Positions 50,121 through 58,423 of a stretch of 64,000 bases of DNA are shown here, one piece after another. The stretch spans positions 1 to 64,000 of the forward strand of contig CAZGQD010000001.1 in the NCBI GenBank assembly GCA_964527395.1. Reading direction: 5' to 3'. Numbering within the stretch: position 1 is the stretch's first letter; each line of letters begins with the position of its first letter. The translations under genes and the position numbers were made by a program. This DNA comes from GCA-2688265 sp964527395. Its GTDB lineage: Archaea; Nanobdellota; Nanobdellia; Woesearchaeales; GW2011-AR9. The notes under the pieces are model-generated. The model saw only the letters and a list, made by a program, of their open reading frames with translations, ran no database searches and was not told where the DNA came from.

Positions 50121-51791
50121 TCAAAAACCAACGTAGCCTTGCTGAGTTTCTTGGCTGTTTTCTCCCAATTCTTTGATTTGTTCTGCTTTTAGTTTTTCTT
50201 TGTATTCTTTTACGTAATTTGGGTAGAAGGGAATACTTATTGGGATTGCGAATCTGGTGAAAGTGGAAGTTACTATTGCTTCACCTTTGTCTAGAGAGGC
50301 TATGGATTTAGATTGGTCCTTTAAATCTTGAGCAGCACTTTCTATGATAGCTTGACGTTCAGGTTGCATTTCTATTCCTAAGATGATTTTGGTGTTCATG
50401 TTAGCTAGAATGGTTTTTGGAATTTCTGAAGGTAATTGGGTAATTGCTGTTAGACCGATTTTGAATTTACGTCCTTCTCTTGCTAAAGTGTCGAAAACAT
50501 TTGAGCCTTGCTCTAGGACTTTTTTACCTAAGACTCTTGGAGCTTCTTCTAGAACAATACTGATAACTGGTTTTGTTTCTAGGGTGCCTTCACGTTTGTA
50601 TTTTTTGTAGAGACTTAGCATTTCTGTAGCTATCATAGCACCAACCATGATTTCTACTGCGCCTGAAAAAAATGAAGTGTCGATAATCACTTTTTTACCT
50701 TGTTCTAATTCTTTGGTGATCTCTGAGATTGTGTTTTCTCCAGCAGTTGTTGAGAATATTCCGTCGGCTGTGATTTGGTTGTTGTCTAGGATGTCTAGGT
50801 TTAAAAGGGACATGAGTTTTCTTTTTACTACTGCAACAGTGTCAGGGTGGAAACTAGCACCTTGGATTCTTTCTTCTTTCATGATGGCAGGAATCCATTC
50901 TTGTTTGAACTTTTTGTTGTATAGGAGCATTAATTGTCTTTGTGGAGAACTTAGTTGTAAGGCACCGTGAAAATGGTTTGGTTTTAGAATGCAAAGGTTG
51001 AAGATAAGGGTTTTAGCACCAGGAGGAGGTTGTGTAGGGGTATAGTAGCTGACATTTTGCCTGGTTTTAGGGTGGTTTTTAAGTCCAAGTTCTGTTCTGC
51101 CGTAGTATTCATCATGAGGATCTAAGATAAGCATGCCTAAGTAGTCTTTGTTCGTACTGTCCCAGACTAGACATTTAAGAAAATTAGATTTTCCCTTACC
51201 AGTACTTGCAGCTACTAATAAGTGGTGACTGAATACTTCCTTACCTGGTAGGAAAATGTCTTTGTTGATTTTTTTGGATCCGCTCCTTAAGTTTCCTAGA
51301 AATAATGCATCTTTTGGAGTTTGCATGAAGCTAATGTCATCTGCTTGTATCTGTTTTACTTTAGCAAATATTTCTGGGAGTTTTTTACAAGGAATTGCTT
51401 TGTGATTGTTGTTTTGGTCTTTTTTTATTATTAGAAGGGGTTTGAGAATGGCTATTTGATAGATTCTTTGAGATGTGTTGAAGAGGTTGGTGTCTAAGTT
51501 GTCTTCTAATCTTAATCCGGAGACCATTTCTAGGTTTTGTTGGCTCATTTGGTAAGAATATGATAAATCGTATACTTGAGCTAGGATGATGGTGTTTTGG
51601 TCTTTGCTGTTTGTATCTTTTGTCTCAATTGTAACTATTTCACCAATTTCAATCTCTTGGTTAGATTTGACTCGCATGAGAATTTTATCAAAATCACCAC
51701 CTAAGACTTCACCTTTGATTTGGTTTATGTTTTGCTCTTTTTTTGTATTTTCATCCATTGGTAATTTTTGGTTTTGGGTGTTTTTAAGCAT
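50121..51791 (-). CDS. HerA/DUF87-family DNA-translocating ATPase
   Basis: 556 residues. N-terminal HAS-barrel-like strands (GEVLGGDFDKILMRV, EIGEIVTIET), then a FtsK/HerA ATPase: Walker A LLVAASTGKGKSNFL, MLILDPHDEYYG, Walker B VISIVLEEAPRVLG, and an ITQLPSEIP sensor region. HerA works with the nuclease NurA in DNA end resection; no NurA gene is in the window, so it may also be one of the many stand-alone DUF87 proteins. Confidence 0.87.
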   Translation of the reverse strand: MLKNTQNQKLPMDENTKKEQNINQIKGEVLGGDFDKILMRVKSNQEIEIGEIVTIETKDTNSKDQNTIILAQVYDLSYSYQMSQQNLEMVSGLRLEDNLDTNLFNTSQRIYQIAILKPLLIIKKDQNNNHKAIPCKKLPEIFAKVKQIQADDISFMQTPKDALFLGNLRSGSKKINKDIFLPGKEVFSHHLLVAASTGKGKSNFLKCLVWDSTNKDYLGMLILDPHDEYYGRTELGLKNHPKTRQNVSYYTPTQPPPGAKTLIFNLCILKPNHFHGALQLSSPQRQLMLLYNKKFKQEWIPAIMKEERIQGASFHPDTVAVVKRKLMSLLNLDILDNNQITADGIFSTTAGENTISEITKELEQGKKVIIDTSFFSGAVEIMVGAMIATEMLSLYKKYKREGTLETKPVISIVLEEAPRVLGKKVLEQGSNVFDTLAREGRKFKIGLTAITQLPSEIPKTILANMNTKIILGIEMQPERQAIIESAAQDLKDQSKSIASLDKGEAIVTSTFTRFAIPISIPFYPNYVKEYKEKLKAEQIKELGENSQETQQGYVGF

Positions 51792-51836
51792 TTCTGAGCA
51801 TTAGATGTAGTTTGGCGAAAGATTAATATATAATTG

Positions 51837-51866
51837 ACTATATGTTAACTATAGGTGACATATAGT
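51837..51866. promoter_or_regulatory. Operator of the toxin-antitoxin module
   Basis: A perfect 9-bp inverted repeat ACTATATGT (51837-51845) and ACATATAGT (51858-51866) whose right arm overlaps the GTG start of the antitoxin gene; a TATA-like attaatata lies just upstream. This is the typical place for binding of a ribbon-helix-helix antitoxin. Confidence 0.7.
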
Positions 51867-52089
51867 GGAAATAACTACAATTCAAATAGATAAAGCACTT
51901 GCACAGAAATTAAAGGAACTTCGAGAGTATCCAAGACAAACTTATAATGAGCTTATAGAAAAAATGATTAGTGTTTTTAAAGATGTAAAAAGACAAAATC
52001 AGTATGACGAATTTCTTCATAAGGTGCAACAGCAAAAAATGAAAGAGTTTTGGGATAATGAAGAAGATGAAGCATGGGAAAATGCTTAG
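51865..52089 (+). CDS. Antitoxin (probable ribbon-helix-helix)
   Basis: 74 residues from GTG 51865. EITTIQIDKALAQKLKELREY is a strand followed by helix as in ribbon-helix-helix DNA-binding antitoxins, then QTYNELIEKMISVF; the C-terminal KEFWDNEEDEAWENA is acidic and would wrap the toxin. The toxin gene begins 11 bp after the stop. It likely represses its own operon through the inverted repeat overlapping its start. Confidence 0.82.
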   Translation: MEITTIQIDKALAQKLKELREYPRQTYNELIEKMISVFKDVKRQNQYDEFLHKVQQQKMKEFWDNEEDEAWENA

Positions 52090-52100
52090 AGGAAGTTGTG

Positions 52101-52412
52101 ATGGTAGAAAGTGGAGATGTTGTTCTAACTCAAATTCAGTATACAGATACTTTTGAGGTTAAAAAAAGGCCAGGAGTGGTTTTATTTGAAGAGTTTGGAA
52201 ATGTAGTTGTTGCAGGAATTACAAGTAATTTGGAGATGATAGGAGTTCCATTGACTAAAAAAGAAGGAGCAATTAAGGAAAGTGTGATTAAGTTAAATTA
52301 TTTGTTCACAGTTTCTAAGTCTCTGATTCAGAAAAAGCTTTTTTCTTTGACAGAGGAGAAAAAAGAGATAGTTTTTGATCAGTTAGTTGAGAGGTTAAAA
52401 GATTTGAAGTGA
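52101..52412 (+). CDS. MazF/PemK-type toxin (probable endoribonuclease)
   Basis: 103 residues. Pattern MVESGDVVLTQIQYTDTFEVK, KRPGVVLFEEFGNVVVAGIT and a long C-terminal helix match the MazF/PemK fold: the GDVV strand, the K-RPGVVL strand, then ESVIKLNYLFTVSKSLI. ATG 52101 follows gagg at the correct distance; an earlier in-frame ATG at 52074 would overlap the antitoxin. Members cleave RNA at short motifs. Confidence 0.82.
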   Translation: MVESGDVVLTQIQYTDTFEVKKRPGVVLFEEFGNVVVAGITSNLEMIGVPLTKKEGAIKESVIKLNYLFTVSKSLIQKKLFSLTEEKKEIVFDQLVERLKDLK

Positions 52413-52454
52413 AATTCTCAGTTAACTTATGATAATCAGAGATTCTCAACATTA

Positions 52455-52496
52455 TGAAAACTTTTAGTTTTCAAACCTTGCTTCGTTCCTTGCAAG
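52455..52496 (+). repeat. Double-hairpin element, variant copy g
   Basis: Hairpin 1 TGAAAACT-ttt-AGTTTTCA, linker AAC, hairpin 2 CTTGC..GCAAG. Lies in the 138-bp gap between the toxin gene and eL33. Confidence 0.65.
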
Positions 52497-52550
52497 ATTT
52501 GTCATTTTCAAGGCCAAACTTTATAAAGAGAAGCTTAATTTTTATTGATT

Positions 52551-52805
52551 ATGGAAGCAACAGTAATGCATTTTAGGCAAGGAAGACACCACCAGAACAC
52601 TGGGCAAGTGATTTTGAAGGCTAGTGAGTCAGCAGAGGAGTCTGAGAAGCTAATTGGAAAGAAAGTTACTTGGAAAAGTCCAGCTGGAAAAGAGATTTCT
52701 GGTAAAGTATCAGCTTTACACGGTAGAAAAGGGAATGTAAGAGCTATTTTTGCTGAGAAGGGGTTACCTGGACAGGCTCTTGGAACAAAAGTAGTTATTG
52801 CTTAG
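52551..52805 (+). CDS. rpl35ae: Large-subunit ribosomal protein eL33 (L35Ae)
   Basis: 84 residues. The L35Ae pattern FRQGRHHQNTGQVILKA, GKKVTWKSPAGKEISGKVSALHG (in pieces) and GLPGQALGTKVVI is clear. It belongs to the archaeal/eukaryotic large subunit and is patchily present in archaea. TATA-like ctttataaag at 52518 stands about 30 nt upstream of ATG 52551. Confidence 0.92.
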   Translation: MEATVMHFRQGRHHQNTGQVILKASESAEESEKLIGKKVTWKSPAGKEISGKVSALHGRKGNVRAIFAEKGLPGQALGTKVVIA

Positions 52806-52964
52806 GTTTTTTGATTTTATTCTTGGTTTTTTAGGTTATTTGGGTTGTTTTTCTTGATTTGGGTGTGGTTTATAGTCTTTTTTAAAAGATTATTTAGGCC
52901 CAGTTTATCTTTTGTCACTTTCTAGTACTGAACATTTATAACTGAGTGCTGTTTTTGGGTAATT

Positions 52965-54230
52965 ATGGCAGATTATACAGTTGGTGGACGATTTATTTTA
53001 CTTCCTGATGTTCGTAGTAGGAAATCAGTTTTAGAAGCAGCAGGAGAAGTAATTGATACTAGAGAAGCTGCTAACAATTCTATTAATTATGATGCTGTAA
53101 TTGCTCCAGGGAATTTGATTAATGCAACTGAAGGTTTTTCTACAGAAAATTATGGTGGAGCTTTTTCTTTGGTTCTTGATGCTCAAAATGAAGTTCTTCA
53201 GGCTAGGAGGTCTGACCTTGAAGCTGCAAGCTCTTCTTTACAAGTAAAGATGCAAGAAAAAGGAGTTAATGGAGAAGAAGAACTTATGCAAAAGTTGCAG
53301 GAAGGAGATGAGGATTTAAGGCCTTTATTTGAAGCAGTAATGACTATTCAAAAAGAAATTGGAGAAGAATCTTTAGAAAAGGCATATAGTAATGGATTTA
53401 CTTTAGATCATTTGCTAGGTGGAGTTAGAAGTGAATATGAAGGTTTGAAACCATCTTTTGAAAATCTTGCTTCTAAAGTACCTATATTTTCTATTTGTGG
53501 TGGACAAGATACTTTGCTTGCTTATGAGGTATTAGATCAAAGTAATGGAGGGCCTTTACAGTTTGTTGAGTATAAGAAAGCTGGAGTAACTTTATCTGGA
53601 ATTAATGGATTAGATTGGTTTGTTCAAGGTGATACAAATACAGCTCAAAGATCAAATATAGCAGGTATGTTAAATACTCTTTGTGGGTGGGAAGGTAAAG
53701 AAGATAGTTTAGTTGATATTTTGATTAATTATAATTCTGGATTAACTGTTAATGAAGAGAATAAAGGATTAATGAATGATGCAAATTATAGACTTGGAAT
53801 GGCCAGTGGTAGAATACTTACATTTTCACAAAGTGTTCAAAAAAATAGATTAGATGATACTGTTTTAGATGCTGATGGAAACCCAAAGAAAGCTGATTTA
53901 TTTATATCTAGTAATCCAATTTATAATGCTTTATTTGGAACAGGAGATGTGGCACTAGAGTATGGAGTTAAATCAAATACTGTATTTTCTGGTAATGAAC
54001 CAGTTGCTAGAATTGGTAATTTGATTGGTCCAGCTATAGATCAAGCAATTCAGGCTTCTACAGAAACTTGCACTGTTGAAGGGTATGATGGAGAAGTTCC
54101 AGTATTTTATTTTGATGTAGATGAAAGTGGAGTTCCACAACTAAATTGTGGTCCAGAATACATGTTTGAAGTAATTTATGATGATCAAAAACAGGTACAA
54201 GAAGTAATAATTTATGATATTGCTGCTTAA
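52965..54230 (+). CDS. Unknown protein resembling a catalytically dead metallophosphoesterase
   Basis: 421 residues. The order RFILLPDVRSRK, YDAVIAPGNLIN and VPIFSICGGQDTLL parallels the D-x-H, GD and GNHD motifs of calcineurin-like phosphoesterases, but the metal ligands are replaced (GN for GD, GGQD for GNHD, no D-x-H). Between motifs lies about 100 residues of helix. The C-terminus is strand-rich (EVPVFYFDVDESG). If the relation is real, the protein binds rather than hydrolyses. TATA-like acatttataactg 30 nt upstream. Confidence 0.55.
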   Translation: MADYTVGGRFILLPDVRSRKSVLEAAGEVIDTREAANNSINYDAVIAPGNLINATEGFSTENYGGAFSLVLDAQNEVLQARRSDLEAASSSLQVKMQEKGVNGEEELMQKLQEGDEDLRPLFEAVMTIQKEIGEESLEKAYSNGFTLDHLLGGVRSEYEGLKPSFENLASKVPIFSICGGQDTLLAYEVLDQSNGGPLQFVEYKKAGVTLSGINGLDWFVQGDTNTAQRSNIAGMLNTLCGWEGKEDSLVDILINYNSGLTVNEENKGLMNDANYRLGMASGRILTFSQSVQKNRLDDTVLDADGNPKKADLFISSNPIYNALFGTGDVALEYGVKSNTVFSGNEPVARIGNLIGPAIDQAIQASTETCTVEGYDGEVPVFYFDVDESGVPQLNCGPEYMFEVIYDDQKQVQEVIIYDIAA

Positions 54231-54270
54231 AGGTTTTATTAGAGTTACTTAGATTGCTAGTATTTTTGTT

Positions 54271-56259
54271 TTATCTTCTTCTTCTACCGTTTGGAGATGA
54301 TCTTTTTCTTTTTGTTGAAGTCCATTCTGATGCTCCACTTGGCGATCTTGGATTTTGACTAGTTCCACCTCTGGTTTTTGTGGTAACTCTTCTATGTGAG
54401 TCTGATTTGCCATTTGGTGTTAACCATGTTTCTTTTTGCCTTTTTCTTCTTTCTTTTTCATGATTTGGAATAGCATAGTCAGGGGCTAAGACTTTAGAAC
54501 CGTCTGAGATGTGTTCTGTCGTGAATCTTTTGTATCTTGAAGAATGTTTTTCTTTAGCAGATAATTCTTTACTTAGTTGTCTAGCTATTTTTGCTTTTAT
54601 AATGGAATCTGCTGAGAGGTCAGTTATTTCTTTAGTTATTTTTTCAGTTAACCTTAATAGGTTTTCAGCGCTTCTTTTGATGTTTTTTGCTTCTTGAAGA
54701 TTTTTATTGATGCTTCTTTTGATGTGTGGAGGATAATCTTTAGAGAGTTTATCTTTTTTCTCAGCAAGTTTTATAGCTTTATCAGCGTCTTTGATGCATT
54801 GATTTATTGCTTTTTTAGTGTCATCTCTAGATTTTCTTGCAGCTTTTAAAGTAGCTCTGGTAGCAAGTGCATATCTTTTTGCGTTTTCAGCATTTGTTGT
54901 ATGGTTTGGTTCTTTATTTTGGATGCTTCTTAAGAATAGTAAGATCCCATTATGGAAAAGTTTTGTTTTTTCTTTTTCGAAAGAAACTTTTTTTGAATGT
55001 ATAATTGCTTTTGTTTTACTTTGTTTTGCTAAGTTAACAAATTTTTCTACTCTATTAGCTCTACCTTTTGCAAATCTTTCTTTGTAAGTTAACCTTTTGG
55101 CAGCTTTAGCTTCTGCTTGCGCTGCTAGTTTTCTGATTGTAGCCAAATCAGCTATTCTTTCTGCAGCAATTCCTCTTTCTCTTGCTGCGTTTGCTTTTAG
55201 AGTGTCTAAAACTTTTCTCATCTCTGCAGCTTTAGCAGCTGCTTTGTGACTATCTTTGTTTCTTTTAGATTCTGCTTGCGCTTCTTTAGCTAATCTTTCT
55301 TGTTCTTTTGCTAATCTTGTAGCTTCCTCTGCCGCTATTTTTGCAGCTTCTGCTGCTGCTTGTGCTTTTTCTGCTGCTTCTTTTGCTGCTATAGCTGAGT
55401 CTCTTTCTGCCTGTGCTGCTGCTTGTTCTTTTCTTGCAAATTCTGTTTCTGCTCTTGTTGCATCTCTTTGTGCATTTTGATTATCAGTTTCTTCTTTAGC
55501 TAATCTTGCAGCTTGCTCTGCTGCTGTTCTAGCTTCTTCTGCATCTCTTTGAGCTTGCTGCGCAGCTTGTCTTCTCAAATCTGCTTCTGTTGCAGCAGCT
55601 TGTGCATCTTCTAAAATTTTGTGTGCTTTAGAGATTGCATCTTCGAGAAAAGAATCTTCAATTTCTTTTTTTAATTCAAGAATTTGATCTGTTTTTTCTT
55701 TAGCTAAGGATTTTTGTTCAATTGCATTGTTAACATATCCTTGTAATGTGTCTATGACTGTAAGAAAATCAGGCTTGTCAATATCAAAATTAGTGCTTGT
55801 TCCAATAGCATCTACAATAGCTTTTGATTGAGTAGTTTGATTCGATGTTTCTACTTCATGTTGTTTTACTAAGAGGTTAAGTTGATTTATTCTTTCTAAT
55901 TTTTGTCTGATTGCAGTATTAACATCATTTTTATTTATAGAATAAGTAGAAGTTGTTGCATCATTTGCAATTTTTGATAGAATAATTACTGTTTTTTGGG
56001 CAGCTCCAGCAGCAATGATCAAATTTTTAACTTTGATTAGGACAATTTCTTCTGCTTCTTTTTTTGTAGCTTTTGATGCTTTGATGATGTTAACGATATC
56101 TTCTTTAGTTTTGTCTGCTTTATTTGATAAAAGTTCTGAAATTTCTGCGTGGGATTTTGTTTCTTCAAGTTTTTGCATAGCTAAAGTAGCGTTGATTCTA
56201 GCTTCAGTGGCCAATTTCACAATAGGTTTTCTAGTTGCCATTTTATTTGAAATATTCAT
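54271..56259 (-). CDS. Long Ala/Lys/Glu coiled-coil protein with basic tail
   Basis: 662 residues. From about 210 to 400 it is a near-perfect TolA/IgA-like coiled coil of Ala, Glu, Arg and Gln (AAQQAQRDAEEARTAAEQ, EAAEKAQAAAEAAKIAAEEA). The C-terminal 80 residues are rich in Arg, Ser, Pro and Gly. No TM or signal. Its start overlaps the stop of the preceding gene by 4 bp (ATGA), indicating translational coupling. A filament or scaffold role fits; a shorter start at the seventh codon (MATRK) is possible. Confidence 0.75.
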   Translation of the reverse strand: MNISNKMATRKPIVKLATEARINATLAMQKLEETKSHAEISELLSNKADKTKEDIVNIIKASKATKKEAEEIVLIKVKNLIIAAGAAQKTVIILSKIANDATTSTYSINKNDVNTAIRQKLERINQLNLLVKQHEVETSNQTTQSKAIVDAIGTSTNFDIDKPDFLTVIDTLQGYVNNAIEQKSLAKEKTDQILELKKEIEDSFLEDAISKAHKILEDAQAAATEADLRRQAAQQAQRDAEEARTAAEQAARLAKEETDNQNAQRDATRAETEFARKEQAAAQAERDSAIAAKEAAEKAQAAAEAAKIAAEEATRLAKEQERLAKEAQAESKRNKDSHKAAAKAAEMRKVLDTLKANAARERGIAAERIADLATIRKLAAQAEAKAAKRLTYKERFAKGRANRVEKFVNLAKQSKTKAIIHSKKVSFEKEKTKLFHNGILLFLRSIQNKEPNHTTNAENAKRYALATRATLKAARKSRDDTKKAINQCIKDADKAIKLAEKKDKLSKDYPPHIKRSINKNLQEAKNIKRSAENLLRLTEKITKEITDLSADSIIKAKIARQLSKELSAKEKHSSRYKRFTTEHISDGSKVLAPDYAIPNHEKERRKRQKETWLTPNGKSDSHRRVTTKTRGGTSQNPRSPSGASEWTSTKRKRSSPNGRRRR

Positions 56260-57596
56260 GTAATGTCATTTACACATTCTTCTGTTTCTTGAGCGTAATG
56301 TTCAGCAGCACCTGCAGCAGCTTCAGCAATTTGAACATATCTTTCAACTCTGGAGTTTGCTTCTTGTGCTTCATTTAATTCTTCATCTGTTGGACCATCT
56401 GAAGGGTCAGGTTCAGGTTCTTCTGGATTTCTTGTATCATTATCATCAGGGTCACTTGGGAAACCAGGTTGTCTTATTCCTCTACCAATTGGTCTTTTAG
56501 CTCTTGGAGGAGTTCTTGATCTGTCTGGGTCATCATCATTTCCTGGTGGAGTCCTTCTACGTCTTCCTCTAGGCGGGTTAGGTCCTCTTGTACCGTCTTC
56601 ATTGTCATCATCCTCACCAGGGTTGCTTTGATCTCCAGGTTGTCTTATGTTCCTATTATCGCCTCTTCTTCTGCCCCTTCTAGGGTTTGGGTTTCTTGAA
56701 CCGTCTGGGTCATCATCTTCATGATCGTCATTTGGTGGAGTTCTTCTTCTTCTTTCTCGACCAGCATCTGAACTGTTGTCTCTTGGATCGCTACCTCTTC
56801 TACCAGATCTTCCATCTCTGGAACCATTAGATGCATCTGAACCGTCTGCTCCATCTCTACCATCAGCGCCATCCCTACCGTCAGCTCCATCTCTTGCATT
56901 ATTGTTTGGAGGTAATTGTTCTTCATCTCCCATGTCTCTGACAATGATTTCGTTAGCTTTTTTGATGAAGTCGTCAATTTGGTCTATAATATAAGCACAA
57001 AAGTCTTCAACTTTTTTGATATTTGCTTGTAATGTAGTTACTTTTCTTCTGTAACTGTTAGCAGTAGCTTTTGGAATCTTTTTATGGCAATGTTTTACGT
57101 AGAATTCTAAGGCATGGTCACAAAGAGTGTGAACAGCTGAAAGGGCTTTATTAATTGGATCTCTAGTTAGTCTATGTGAAACTCTTACATTCCTTCTAGC
57201 TTCTTGTAATTTGTTTCTAATCCTGCTGGAAAGAGATTTTGCTTCATTCGTAGTTGAATCATCTTTCTTTTTAGATAGAACTTCAGTTCTTAATTCACGA
57301 CAAAGAGCGATAACTTCTAAAAGTTTTCTTTTTGCAATCATAAGATATTTCTTACGCATTTCTAATTTGTCTTTTTTTTTTTTTGTCTTTTTTCTTTTTT
57401 TGTTCCACTTTTTGAAGTCTTTTTCAGCTTGTTTTGCTTTTTCTTCTTTTTCATTTTTTTCTGCTTGAGTTTCGAATGATAAGAATTGGAAGAAATACCA
57501 AGCTGTGGCTAAAAAAGCAAAACCAATAGCTACATGTAAGAACTCAACTACTGTACCCCCCACTACCAGAAAGCCTATTAATTCCTCTGCTGTCAT
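56256..57596 (-). CDS. Membrane protein with helical domain and Asp/Arg/Gly/Pro-rich tail (paralogue 1)
   Basis: About 446 residues. Start set at 57596 (MTAEELIGFLVVGG) by comparison with the paralogue at 58424-59341. One TM segment (VVEFLHVAIGFAFLATAWYFF), a Lys-rich stretch, a helical domain (NKLQEARRNVRVSHRLTRDP, LSAVHTLCDHALEFYVKHC), a long disordered tail of DGADGRDG-like collagenous repeats and RRRTPP repeats, and a helical end. The first 205 residues are nearly identical to the paralogue. Coupled to the coiled-coil gene that follows. Confidence 0.75.
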   Translation of the reverse strand: MTAEELIGFLVVGGTVVEFLHVAIGFAFLATAWYFFQFLSFETQAEKNEKEEKAKQAEKDFKKWNKKRKKTKKKKDKLEMRKKYLMIAKRKLLEVIALCRELRTEVLSKKKDDSTTNEAKSLSSRIRNKLQEARRNVRVSHRLTRDPINKALSAVHTLCDHALEFYVKHCHKKIPKATANSYRRKVTTLQANIKKVEDFCAYIIDQIDDFIKKANEIIVRDMGDEEQLPPNNNARDGADGRDGADGRDGADGSDASNGSRDGRSGRRGSDPRDNSSDAGRERRRRTPPNDDHEDDDPDGSRNPNPRRGRRRGDNRNIRQPGDQSNPGEDDDNEDGTRGPNPPRGRRRRTPPGNDDDPDRSRTPPRAKRPIGRGIRQPGFPSDPDDNDTRNPEEPEPDPSDGPTDEELNEAQEANSRVERYVQIAEAAAGAAEHYAQETEECVNDIT

Positions 57597-57648
57597 ACTT
57601 GAAAATCGCCTCTTTTGAAATTTTGATAAGTGATGTTGAGCTATACTC

Positions 57649-57759
57649 AACGCAGTTAATTTCCGTACATTTTCATATACTAATATTAACTGCGTTTCGA
57701 GATACTGAACGAGTGCAAATGATTGCATGAAATGTTCGATTATTTTGTTCGTTCAGTAT
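57649..57759. promoter_or_regulatory. Two long inverted repeats in the leader of the 57596 gene
   Basis: AACGCAGTTAAT (57649-57660) pairs perfectly with ATTAACTGCGTT (57685-57696), and ATACTGAACGA (57702-57712) with TCGTTCAGTAT (57749-57759). They lie between the stop of the four-TM gene and the start of paralogue 1 and would form two adjacent hairpins in the minus-strand message. They may separate expression of the genes. Confidence 0.6.
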
Positions 57760-57804
57760 ATTCGTTTTGATCAAAATAGTTTAGTGAATAATTGTGATCT
57801 GTTT

Positions 57805-58371
57805 TTAAGTTGCTGTTGCACTTTTTAAGTGGTTGATGTAGTGTAACATTGAGGATAGGATCCAAAACAAGAGTAGGCAAAGTGCAAATTGAACAAATCT
57901 AGCTGCTCTTTTGTTACTTTCATCATTCATCTTTAACCATTCTGGTATCTTGTAGACCATATACATAATTCCAATTGTAGGGCCACCTATAAGGATTAAT
58001 GAAATTGCAGTTGCCCAGCCTGCTCCAACAGCGCCAAGAGCTTCTAAAGGTATGAAAATCCCTGAAATGATTGCTAAAATACCTGCTACAATTGCTCCAA
58101 TAGCAGGATTTGGCTCTTTTAATGGTTTTAGAACTTTTACATGTTGAATTACTGCATAGAAAATAGCAAAAATTAGGATTGTGATTAAGAATCTCATAAA
58201 CATTAGTAACATGACGCTTGATTCCATTCCTGGGATCCATGAAAAACTACCAATTGCGATGACTTTATTGAAAACATTAGTTAATGATTCTACAACATCT
58301 GCGTGTGCAATAGGAATAGCAAGACTTGTTGCTAGAATAGTAGCTATTTTTTGTTTGTTCATCCATCTCAT
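57805..58371 (-). CDS. Small multi-TM protein with signal peptide
   Basis: 188 residues. Signal-like start (KIATILATSLAIPIAHADV), then four hydrophobic helices (MLLMFMRFLITILIFAIFYAV, AIGAIVAGILAIISGIF, AISLILIGGPTIGIMYMVY, FALCLLLFWILSSM). The size and topology recall small integral components of secretion or pilus channels, but I cannot name a family. It sits between two near-identical paralogues, suggesting that the three products act together. Confidence 0.72.
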   Translation of the reverse strand: MRWMNKQKIATILATSLAIPIAHADVVESLTNVFNKVIAIGSFSWIPGMESSVMLLMFMRFLITILIFAIFYAVIQHVKVLKPLKEPNPAIGAIVAGILAIISGIFIPLEALGAVGAGWATAISLILIGGPTIGIMYMVYKIPEWLKMNDESNKRAARFVQFALCLLLFWILSSMLHYINHLKSATAT

Positions 58372-58423
58372 GGACGAAAAGAAGTAATTTGGGTTTATAA
58401 GGCTTACGTTATGGCGGAGATGA

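Noticed and set aside
54509..55480. Several plus-strand frames opposite the coiled-coil gene
   Set aside because: They are shadows of the Ala/Lys-rich minus-strand gene; their Leu/Phe/Ser-rich products reflect complementary codons.
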